A DNA stretch of 64,000 bases from NCBI GenBank assembly GCA_902806565.1, contig CADCXA010000006.1, positions 2,480,001-2,544,000 of the forward strand, written 5' to 3'. This DNA is from Hypoxylon rubiginosum. Lineage: Eukaryota; Ascomycota; Sordariomycetes; Xylariales; Hypoxylaceae. Shown here one piece after another: positions 35,202 to 44,300 of the stretch (position 1 is the stretch's first letter; each line of letters starts with the position of its first letter). The translations under genes were made by a program, and so were the position numbers. The notes beneath the pieces are model-generated. The model made no database searches, was not told the origin of the DNA, and saw only the letters and a list, made by a program, of their open reading frames with translations.

Positions 35202-35745
35202 GAACGCCCTAGCCGGATTGATCGATGGAGAATAGTAGCCGATTTCGTTGGAAGAATCGATATTCCTAAGGAAACAGTTGCGAAGCGCGTGTCTGTAAGC
35301 CGTGGCGGACTACCTAGTCTATGTAGAGGCACCGTTGAAACTCATACCAATAGAACAATTTAAACCAGAAAGAAAAGAAGAAAACGTCTCTGGCGAATTA
35401 GTTGTCCGTAGATTTCTCGTGACGAACACGTGTACTCCGAATGCAATAGCAACGCGCTGAATCTATTAAGTAAGAGCTTGGTAGCTCACTACTATATAGA
35501 ACGTATCTAGTCTACGGCAAAGAAGAATATCCAGCTCGTGCCCCGAGCACCATCGTTGTGTGTATATATGAGATATGCATCCGACTAAGAAGCGGCACGT
35601 CATAACCTTCCAACGCATCCGCATCGTCGTTCTTCTCCTATCCCATGAATCCATGAACCCATTTAGCCATGCATAAATGCTCCTCGTACGTAGAGACGTC
35701 TATCCAGACCCTCCCATATAACCCAAGCTAGCATCCACCGCACTC
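35202..35745. other. Convergent 3' intergenic region (AAA+ gene / gsh1)
   Basis: This holds the 3' flanks of two tail-to-tail genes. No additional gene is seen. Confidence 0.6.
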
Positions 35746-38088
35746 CTACGACCCTCCGCAGCCGGAACTCCTAAATCGGCCGAGCAAGTGCTCGACATCA
35801 GGGACTGGAAGGTTCTTCCAGCCCCCACCCTCCTGCTCCCTATCGCCGATCTCGACGACCGCACTAACCAGGTCCTTGGTGATCTGGTCCGTGACGGCGC
35901 TGTCGCGAGCGTACTCGGGGTGCTTAGCCACGAAGTGCCGGATCCACTTAGCGGCGGTCCAGAGCTCGCCACTGGCGCGCATGCGGATGAGGTCGAGGTA
36001 GGTGGAGAGGTCGCAGCGGGTCTGGACATCAACGTTGACGGAGTCCAGGTAGCTCTCGACGATGGGGATGAGGCCCGGAAAGTCGTGGTCGTCCGACTGC
36101 GAGCCGTTCACGATCTCGTCTACCGTCATGAGCGCATACTCGTCCTCGACGGGTCCGAACGGCGTCGGGGGCCGGCTGGCTGCGGGCGAGCCCGCGCGAG
36201 ACGGACCACCGCTGCGCGCTGGCCGGTTCGGGAACGGGTTCTTGCGAAAGTAGAATTTCTTCTCCAGGACCGCGTCCCGTGCATGCGCCGTCTCCATGTT
36301 CTCGTCCACCTTAGCGATAGGGATATAGAAGTTCAGGTCGAAGCTCAGGATCGCCCGCGTGATCAATACCATGAACACGGCGAATGCCGCATTTTCAAAA
36401 TCCGTGATCTGGATCTCCATGGGGCGGAACTCTACCCGCCAACCGATATCGGACCCCGGCGGCGGTGGTTTGAATCGCATATGCTGCCAATTGGTGCTCT
36501 GGATGTTCTCGAAGTGGTCGGCCTTTGTCAGATCAAGCTCCTTGAGGTCCTCATTAAAGATGACTATAGGGTCGCGGATGAATAAATGCGCAAAGTGCGT
36601 TGCAAGACGATCATCCATGCCACCTTCGAGAAGCTCTGCCTTGATCGACTCATCGATAACGAGGTTAGGGTCCAAGTACTCTGGCCGCAGGCGTGCATCG
36701 GTACTAATGTAAGTGGAATTAGAGGCGTAACGAGACTTCGGAATACGCCAGCGGTTGTTTTTCAGAGGCTTGGTGTCAATCAGCATTTTGCAAGCTCAAC
36801 AATTCATTATACAAGTTACTTACCTTCTCTCCTAATTCTTCAGGGGTCCGGTCATCTACGGCGCGGCTAATCTGGTTCCATCGGACATCAGTGTCGGCCA
36901 GGAACCCCTTATAAACGGGAGTTGCCGCCGTCAGAGCCAACATGATTGGCCCAATGGGGCTTAATTGATCGTACATTCGTCTGCCTTCGGTGATGTTCTT
37001 GGCCTGGAATGTGATCTGCAGACAACAGCTCCCCATGCCGAATGCCATGGCATCCATATGGATGTAGTTGTCTGGAGCTGCACCGTTCCTCACATCATCG
37101 TCTTCCGGCCAATTATGAAGATCGTAGTTAACGGTAGGGTCCTTCCAGGGGTTCGGCGTGTTTTCGTCATGGAAAACCGGCACGTTCACTTGGACTTTTC
37201 TCCCGCGGCGCCAGCGTATGTTCGCTGCTAAAGTGGGAAACCGAATGTGCGGGTTAGCAATCTCGTCGGGTACAAACTGTGATCGCAGTTTCGGTCCAGA
37301 CGGGGGGTAAAAGGGGTCTGTGAAGACGCCGGGGACACCTAGACGAGGGAAGGTTGTGAGAGTGATGGGATATTCCTCAGGTTGCATGTGGTCCTTAGCG
37401 ATTCTCCTCCTAATTCTAGTTAGCCAAATATCATGTCGATGCCAAAGTAGATGACAAATTCCCACCTATTCTTCATATCGGTCTCGACACCCAAGAGCTC
37501 CTTAAATCCGATGCCCCATGGCTTACCCGGCGTAGCTTCAAGCATAAATCTGCCGAATTCGGGGTGGAAGACGGGTAACGGATTTGCTCTCTGCGACTCG
37601 AGCTCCTGGAGCGCCGGAACACATCCGCCCTTATCGGAGAGTTCCTCATCAGCAGCCAGTGCCTTAAGGATGTCGGCTTGTCGAAGCGACAGGAGGACCT
37701 TGGGATCGTCCTTGGAATATTTCACCACCAGGTACTCTATCTGTGCAGCTTGTCAATAACGCTAGATAGGTAGAGAGTAGTTAAAACCGGCATGTGCGCA
37801 ATACCTCGTCACCCCATAGCATCGCATCCCGCTCCTTATGCTTAGCCTTATTCCATATTTCCAGCAGTTGCTGTTATGAGTCAGTCAGCTGAGAGATCGT
37901 GGCAAAGAGGCGACAGAGCTGCTGTAAGAATACCTTAATACCCCATTCCCTAACTTGATGCGCGTGTTTCTGCGCGTCCGGCCAATCAAGAGCCGTCCCC
38001 TCAGCTCTAGAATATCGGTGTTAATGGATTTGCACCGGTAGATTGGCTGCCGGATCTCAACCAAAGGAGTAACATACAATAGGCCCAT
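35746..38088 (-). CDS. gsh1: Glutamate-cysteine ligase, catalytic subunit
   Basis: This enzyme joins glutamate and cysteine with ATP, the first and rate-limiting step of glutathione synthesis, in the cytosol. Six exons on the minus strand, in transcription order, are 38088-38078 (11 nt), 38006-37934, 37870-37805, 37740-37466, 37409-36824 and 36768-35746; joined they encode 677 aa, the usual fungal length. The N terminus reads MGLLAEGTALDWPDAQK and runs into HAHQVREWGIK. HPEFGRFMLEATPGKPWG and the family signature MDAMAFGMGSCCLQITF (residues 260-276) are intact, as is PLKNNRWRIPKSRYAS after the last intron. The start is fixed by family conservation and needs splicing of an 11-nt first coding exon (donor GTATGT, acceptor TTCTAG). 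Four of five introns interrupt the first quarter of the gene. Confidence 0.95.
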
Positions 38089-39843
38089 GTCTTCTGCTTA
38101 GTGGTCCGCGGACGTACAACCTGATAAGGTACGATAACTTTCTTCGGATAAGTTCCACGGCTAGGATAGGTACGGTGCGTCGAAATGTTTCGAGAAGCGG
38201 CGCCAAGTATTTTTGCCTCTTAGGGTCCTGGGGGGGAAAGCAGGGTTCGGGGTTGTGTTTGTTAAGAGATAGGGGTGTTCCTTGGTGATAGATATTTGGC
38301 AAGTGTTGTCAAACTTGACAAGCAGCTGATATATGATTTTGTGTCCTCCCACTTTGGAGACTCGACCGTACCCCAGACCTTGATGTCAAAGTGACCAAGT
38401 ACCTAGGTATGTAGTTCTTACCCACGACGAAAAAAATAGACTCTACGTGGCGTCGACAGCTGGTTCTGATTCTTGTGCCGTAATTGAGATGCGGCCACTC
38501 TCGTGGACAGCGGCAACCCCCACGGACTCAGCCTATGATTCAGGGCGTCGAGGCCATGACGGGGAACTAGAATACCGACGCAGTTCTGATGGGTGGCACA
38601 ATATGTCAACTGCGTGGGCGAGCACGCAATCTCTTGGTCATACCACTGGACCGGATGAGACGTTTTCTCTCGACCTAGAGCTCTAAGCGACGATCCCTTG
38701 TTTCCTAACTTGGTATGAGCTGGGAGAGAAAATGTGAGTGGGAGTAGAACGGCGGCAGTGTTAGCTCCGAGCTGATGAGCAAGCTGATGAGCGCGGTATA
38801 TTTAACGGTCCTGAGGAATCTAGCATCTTATTATGGGACTTTCCTTTTTTTTCTTCTCTTCCCTCTTTTTTTCAAAACCCTTCTCCTCGTTTTTCCTTAG
38901 GCACTTGCTTTGTGGGGCCCTCTAGGAATGGATTAATAAGAGCAAATGCCGACCGAACCCATGAACGGCTTAGAAATACACTTGCATCATGACTAGTATC
39001 ATGGAAGGTTTCTAGACGGGATGGTCTGGAACTGGTAAAAGATAACGGATAACGGGTCCCTCCGAGCGAGCGGCCTGCCTCGGCATTGAAGAAGCGTGGC
39101 GGTGCACTTATAAGGCAAACAGCTTGGCACCACTAGCCACAGTATGTTTCCCTACGACAAGCAATGAAAAAAATATATATCAGATGGAAGAGCAATGATC
39201 GCTTGTTGAACTGATTCCGTGTAAAAATGGCATTCAAGTTCCTAGCAGTAAAACGAACATTTATGATAGTAGGAAGTTGAATTGGGAAAAACTGGGTATA
39301 TTTATGGCTGGACGTGTCAAGCTACCTATCAGATACCTTAGGGAGGTAGGTAGGTAATCTACTCTCTAGCAACAGGAATAATATCATAGTTGACATTAAA
39401 CTATCCAAAATCCTTTACTGTCGTATCTTGTCAATCAGAATTGTGAGCAAGTAGTAATATGGAAAGGGAGTTTGCATCAACTCGTTAAGCTAGAAGTAGA
39501 CTGCTAGGAGTATTGTGGCAGATGATTTATTGTCCAACTGAAATAAAACAGGAGCAAAGGATATTGAAGAACAGATAAATATCATAATGTTACGAGTAGC
39601 TAATATTAGGTATGTTTAGAGTTCTAATTCGGTCGAGACATCCTGACCTAAGTGATGTATACCTTGGGCGTGATAGAAATATTGGATTCTCCTTGCTATA
39701 TTAAACCCGATTTGAAAATCAAAACTGCAGTATATAAACGCAGCTATGAAATACTGATAGAGTAAGTAATGAGATTAATATTACACCACGTGTGTTGGTT
39801 GCGTGGAACTCACGGTGATGAAGAAAAAAAAGGAATTCAATGA
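38089..39843. other. Intergenic region, gsh1 promoter to tRNA-like element
   Basis: The left part is the gsh1 promoter and leader. A TACCTAGGTA palindrome lies at 38400-38409. An open plus-strand frame from about 38410 to 38686 looks protein-like but has no ATG or partner exon (see findings). The rest, 38690-39840, is AT-leaning and without genes. Confidence 0.5.
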
Positions 39844-39946
39844 GGGCCGGTAGAGGAGTCGAACCCCTAGATGCGTTAAGGAATAGCCAAACCCCCAATC
39901 CAAGAAACTATCCAACCAGTCCTTAACGCACCGCGCCAACCCGGAC
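39844..39946 (-). tRNA. tRNA-like element, isotype unresolved, possibly a pseudogene
   Basis: Read on the minus strand, it has an A-box-like TGGCGCGGTGCGTTAAGG, a good B box GGGGTTCGACTCCTC and T arm (AGGGG/CCTCT), and a 3' acceptor strand ACCGGCC with discriminator C. The 5' acceptor GTCCGGG pairs at only 5 of 7 positions. A T8 run stands 12 nt after the 3' end (39824-39831). Between the boxes I cannot place a convincing D stem or anticodon stem. Instead an 11-bp perfect inverted repeat, TGCGTTAAGGA/TCCTTAACGCA, dominates. It could be an intron-containing class II tRNA (Leu is one possibility) or a decayed, still Pol III-competent copy. Confidence 0.45.
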
Positions 39947-40696
39947 TGCAGTTATTTTTGCGAATTTTACGGTAATTATTGCCTATATGCTTTACGTCTA
40001 GGTGGGAGCCCAATGAAGGCTGGGAATGGAGGCTCCACCTGGTGTTGAGAAAGCAACAACTGGGCGACAACGCATAGACTAGCCTGCACAGTGCCGCACC
40101 AAAAAGACAGTGCCTTGGAACCTAAGGCAATACTCAATAAAACTTCGACCCCTTTCACAACTCCCGTCTCGTGACGTAGAGAATCTCAAATCTAATGCTA
40201 CCATCTACGAAGACGATTTCTATATAGCTCTCAGTAAAGCCAGAGACATAAATGCATATGTGTACAAGAACCCAAAAATTAAAATAGAACAACTGCATGA
40301 TCGTTGTCAGTTCTCTTTGTGTCCTATCCTTTGGAAGCAAATATTCTTAGGTATTTTATATGAAAACATACAATCTGGAAACAACTCTGTGGATACCTAT
40401 TCTTAGCCATATATAGAATCTTATTCGAATTCTGAGAAGAAAAGGTTATGTGATTCCGTCGCCTAAGTACCTGGATTTACTGCAATAAATTCAACTCGCC
40501 ACGACAAGCAAAATATGTCTTATGTCTTTCTAATGTGAATGAGAGTAGCATCGTTTCATGACTATGGTTATCTGTTCACGAGACAAGCACTTCCTCTATC
40601 TTGTATAACAAAGATTCGATTATCGGACGAAATCCAAGCCATGGAAGTGATTAGATGCAAAGATTTCTACAAGGAGGACTAAAAAAAAAATTAATT
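39947..40696. other. Intergenic region between tRNA-like element and tRNA-iMet
   Basis: No gene supported. One 98-codon frame (40110-40406) starts at a non-ATG codon and shows no motif. Confidence 0.55.
40681..40690 (-). terminator. Pol III T10 terminator of initiator tRNA
   Basis: Ten A residues on the plus strand form a T10 run 6 nt past the 3' end of the minus-strand tRNA. Confidence 0.85.
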
Positions 40697-40768
40697 TAGC
40701 TTCGCTCCGTTTCGATCGGAGGTCCTCCGGGTTATGAGCCCGGCGCGCTTCCACTGCGCCACGAAGCT
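40697..40768 (-). tRNA. tRNA-iMet(CAT): Initiator tRNA-Met(CAT)
   Basis: A 72-nt cloverleaf without intron. The acceptor is AGCTTCG/CGAAGCT with the initiator-type A1-T72 pair and discriminator A. The D arm is GCGC/GCGC. The anticodon stem CCGGG/CCCGG has three consecutive G-C pairs below the loop CTCATAA. The T arm CTCCG/CGGAG has the loop ATCGAAA, with A54 in place of T54, so the usual TTC is absent. These are the eukaryotic initiator hallmarks, separating it from elongator tRNA-Met. It supplies Met for translation start. Confidence 0.95.
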
Positions 40769-41154
40769 TTGGGTTTGGCTTCTGCCCGCATCGCGGTTGA
40801 CTCCTGGCAATGCTATTGCCCCTTGACTAGCCAGGAACTGAGATACTCAGCAGGCACTCGGAAGGCAGGAGTGGGAAACCCAAAGTTGCATTGCCGATGG
40901 CTGGGTTCTGCAGCGGTGCCCGTGGGATTTTCTTCAGTCGCGTATTCAGAATGCGAATATCCTACCGGTATATTCTACTACCATAAAAGACCTATCCACA
41001 TAGGTACATATTAAGATACGATACATGCCGTCCGAGCTGGTATATCCCGAAACGCCCCTAGAACACCGTGCCCTCCCATCGACCCTCTATCCCACCGGAT
41101 CAACTTCTCAAAGAAAGCTACAATTTCTAGGTATTCCTATGCACCAAATTATTT
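40769..41154. other. Intergenic region, tRNA-iMet to tannase 3' end
   Basis: Upstream flank of the initiator tRNA and 3' flank of the esterase gene; no further gene seen. Confidence 0.55.
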
Positions 41155-42957
41155 TTAGTACACCGGCAGCTTGAAAGCCGGAAAGGTATAAGTCCAACTA
41201 TCGACAGACGTCTGATCCGTGACGCAGTCGAACTCGGAGCCGTTGCCGCCCTGCCACAGCGGCCGCGTGGGCCACTGGCACAGCATCTGCGTCTCGCCGG
41301 CGTACGCGCCCGAGGACACGGTGGCGTTGAGGCGGCTGGGTTTCACGCCGTTCTCGACCCAGTCGATCATGATATCCATGTTGCCCTGCGGGTAAGGGCC
41401 CGGCTGCAGCTGGTTGGCGCCGCAGTGGCCCGCGCCCGGGACCAGGTAGAGCTGGTACCAGTCCTGGAGGGCGTCGAAGGCCGCCGCGTCGTCCGTCAGG
41501 TCGCCGTACATGGTCGACCGCACCGACTGCCAGTAGTGCACCGAGGACGCGGCCGGGATGCTGGAGTCGGACTCGCCGTGGTAGTGCAGCAGCTTGCCGC
41601 CGGACGACTGGAAGGGCGTCAGGTCCGGAAGGGTCGTCTGCAGGCTATCTGTGTACCGCACCATGCCGATTTCCATCCAGTTGACGAGCGTGTCGTACGT
41701 CACGTTGTCGAGGTCCGAGAGGTTGTCAAGGTCTAGCAGCTGCACGAACTTGGTCACGTACTCGCCGCCGGTCGACGGGATGCTTAACTCCCACGAACCG
41801 GTCTCTGTGCTGTACGTTGGGTTGGCGTCGCCGAGCTCGGAAGCAATCTGCCAAGAGAGGTACGCCCGCTCACCCTCGGAGTTGTGGAGGCCGTCGTATA
41901 TGGCCTGGGCGACAGCAACGCCCTCCGCACTGACGGTTCCGTTTTGGGCCGGCTGGTAGCTCGTCGAGCTGCCTTGTGCTTGGCGTCTCTTGAGGGAATG
42001 CTTGTTGGTTGAACGCTTGTTGAAGCCGAAGCCGAGGGACGTGTTGTTCTCAGCCGCGCAGTAGTAAGACTCGCCGATAACGGATTTCAAGTCGAAGTTA
42101 AGCATGCAGAGGTCCGTCCGAGACACGACACCATCCGTTCTTCCGTCGAGAGAATCACAAGCAGCGATTGTGGCATTTACAATCTTAGATAACTCGCATG
42201 GAGGAGGATAGTAGCCCTGAATCTCCTCGACAGCGGACGAGAAGACATGGAGCACCTGCTGCTGGGCAAATCGGAATGCCGGGGCACCCGTAATGGCGCC
42301 ATCATATTCTTCGCCGAAGCGTTGAACCTGACTCATGCCTTCTCGCCCACCGTCGGAGCATCCCTCGAAATAGGTGTAGATCTTGGCGTCTGACAGGCCA
42401 TAGAATGCCTGTGTGAGCGGTTTCCCGACCTTGGTCATTTCTCCTAGTGCCTGATATCCGAACATGTACGTAGCATCCCAGTTGATCGACCCGTTTCCAT
42501 ATAAGACAACTTCGTCGTAGCTGTTGCTGAAGGCGTCGTAGCCCGCGTCGGTGGCACCCCCAGCCGCCCCGTAAGGAAGACCCCCAGTAGCGGAGCTGGA
42601 TAGAGAGAATCCGCCCCCGCCGGCGACATAGAAACGGTTTTGGAAATCGGATGGCTGTGGGAAAGCGTACAGGAGAACTACCTTGTCACCCTTGCCAGTA
42701 TGCGTATAAGCGACGGTGACGTTGCAGTACGTGTAAGTGGCCGAGCTGCCGGTCGAAGCACCACCCATGCCGCCACCGGTAGTTGCATTGTAGACAACGC
42801 TAGCCGTCACTGATGATGGGATCATGTCAATACCCACCAAGGTACCGTTCGCGGGGAGAGCAGCTTGTACATTGGACGTGGTGCAGACATCTGTGATAGA
42901 CGTAGCGCTCGAGGAGGCCGCCAGAGCAGCAACAGCCGCACCGCAGGACCGACGCAT
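41155..42957 (-). CDS. Secreted tannase/feruloyl esterase family protein
   Basis: A single-exon gene of 600 aa. The N terminus MRRSCGAAVAALAASSSATS is a plausible signal peptide. The catalytic CS-D-HC arrangement of the tannase/feruloyl-esterase (FaeB) family is complete: Cys200-Ser201 in GCSDGGREG, Asp464 in HGESDSS, and His511-Cys512 in PGAGHC, with the two cysteines expected to form the disulphide that ties Ser to His. Many Asn-X-Ser/Thr sites fit secretion. Dibasic sites KR (314-315) and KRR (323-325) lie in an exposed-looking, low-complexity linker, where Kex2 cleavage into two chains is known for Aspergillus tannases. Substrates would be gallate, ferulate or related phenolic esters of plant material; which one cannot be told. 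The C-terminal half is markedly more GC-rich than the N-terminal half. Confidence 0.9.
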   Translation of the reverse strand: MRRSCGAAVAALAASSSATSITDVCTTSNVQAALPANGTLVGIDMIPSSVTASVVYNATTGGGMGGASTGSSATYTYCNVTVAYTHTGKGDKVVLLYAFPQPSDFQNRFYVAGGGGFSLSSSATGGLPYGAAGGATDAGYDAFSNSYDEVVLYGNGSINWDATYMFGYQALGEMTKVGKPLTQAFYGLSDAKIYTYFEGCSDGGREGMSQVQRFGEEYDGAITGAPAFRFAQQQVLHVFSSAVEEIQGYYPPPCELSKIVNATIAACDSLDGRTDGVVSRTDLCMLNFDLKSVIGESYYCAAENNTSLGFGFNKRSTNKHSLKRRQAQGSSTSYQPAQNGTVSAEGVAVAQAIYDGLHNSEGERAYLSWQIASELGDANPTYSTETGSWELSIPSTGGEYVTKFVQLLDLDNLSDLDNVTYDTLVNWMEIGMVRYTDSLQTTLPDLTPFQSSGGKLLHYHGESDSSIPAASSVHYWQSVRSTMYGDLTDDAAAFDALQDWYQLYLVPGAGHCGANQLQPGPYPQGNMDIMIDWVENGVKPSRLNATVSSGAYAGETQMLCQWPTRPLWQGGNGSEFDCVTDQTSVDSWTYTFPAFKLPVY

Positions 42958-44300
42958 GTTGTGAGTAGGTACCTTTAGGTATATGATGTATAACGAATGG
43001 ATATATGGATACAGAAACGACTGTGGAGTTTGATATGAAGGGACTCACTAAGGAGAGACCTGGTCCAGAAGGAGACCATGAGAAATGAGGCTGGCGACAT
43101 CCTACGCTTTATGTGTATAATATCGTCGGCTGGCGGCTGTCGGCGCCGCTCCGAACTGTGTTGTAGACAGAAAAATTACTCTGCCCGGTAGCTCGCCGAG
43201 CTTACGAATGTCTTCCAGGCGAAGTCGCATCAGTGACATAGTCGGTGGACCTCTCGACCGGGCCGGTGACCCTGCGCAGATGAATAGAGCCATACGGCCG
43301 CCTCGCTATATGTCTAAGCTTGCAACACGCGCTGTTTGTCATAGTGCCTCTTAGTTTCTCTCTTTCTTCTCTCGGAATTTGCCGCGAGATGATAGGAGGC
43401 TCGATGTCTGTCGTCCCTAGCGCTGAATAGGTAAGGTACCTACCTAAACAGGCAATGAAGCGAGAATTCGAGATTAGTGTAGGCCTCGGAGATGGTTATC
43501 CACCCAAGTGCTCGTAAGAATATAGTCTGTACGCATTACGGCAAGGCATAGCTACCAGGTATCCTTGTTACTCTAGTATGATCTGATAAGAAGAAACGGG
43601 TCCGGCATTGCTACGCACTACCGGCCCTTTATTGCTGGCCTGCAATTTTATATAGTGGCTGGGATGTCGCCGCGTCAAGCAACGTTAGGGGTAGCCCTGT
43701 GATATCCCCAAGAAACTGGGGATGGTGACGCGTCTCATGGGAAATTGATCCGCCGCAAAGAAGCTTGTTTAGAGAACGACGGTAGGTGAATTGAGACCAA
43801 CGCTAAATAAGACTTGCAAGTTGAGCAAATTCATACGTATACCCTATAAGTGAGAAGAATAACATACTATTAATAGTCATTTTCTATCGCTCGTCAATCA
43901 TGTACTGGGGCCTCTAGTATCGAACCATCGAAGGACATCCGTACCCTAACTTTGGTTCTAGACCTGCTACTTTGTTTCACGATTTTTAGATCAGCCTTGA
44001 GCTTCCGGAATAGTTCGTCCGATATACTAGGTTGTAAGTAGAGAGAGTTGTTTAGGCGAGAGCATATGCTCATAGGTATTGATATAAATTTCATCGAATT
44101 TGGAAGCTTAAGCGCAAGCGATGAATATGTGCCAACCCTCGGATTTGGCCGCAGTGAGTTATCAACATCACTTACGGGTAGGTATAGTAATCGCTGTCTA
44201 GCCAATGTCAACACGAGTCGATGGCCCAAGTTTTGAAAATATTGCTTGCCACCAATAGTTTTCAACTATCTTCTCCTGTAACGCGAGGGTACGCGTGACA
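42958..44300. other. Intergenic region, tannase promoter to bzz1 3' end
   Basis: No gene is convincing. A 123-codon minus-strand frame at 43894-44265 starts at TTG and lacks motifs. A degenerate GGTACCTACC repeat occurs near 43436-43446. Confidence 0.5.

Noticed and set aside
35788..36585. 265-codon plus-strand frame opposite gsh1
   Set aside because: Shadow of the highly conserved glutamate-cysteine ligase exon on the minus strand.
40110..40406. 98-codon frame between the tRNA-like element and tRNA-iMet
   Set aside because: Non-ATG start and no motif; considered as a transposon fragment but nothing supports that.
43894..44265. 123-codon minus-strand frame just after bzz1
   Set aside because: TTG start, no ATG-supported protein and no family features; more likely bzz1 3' flank.
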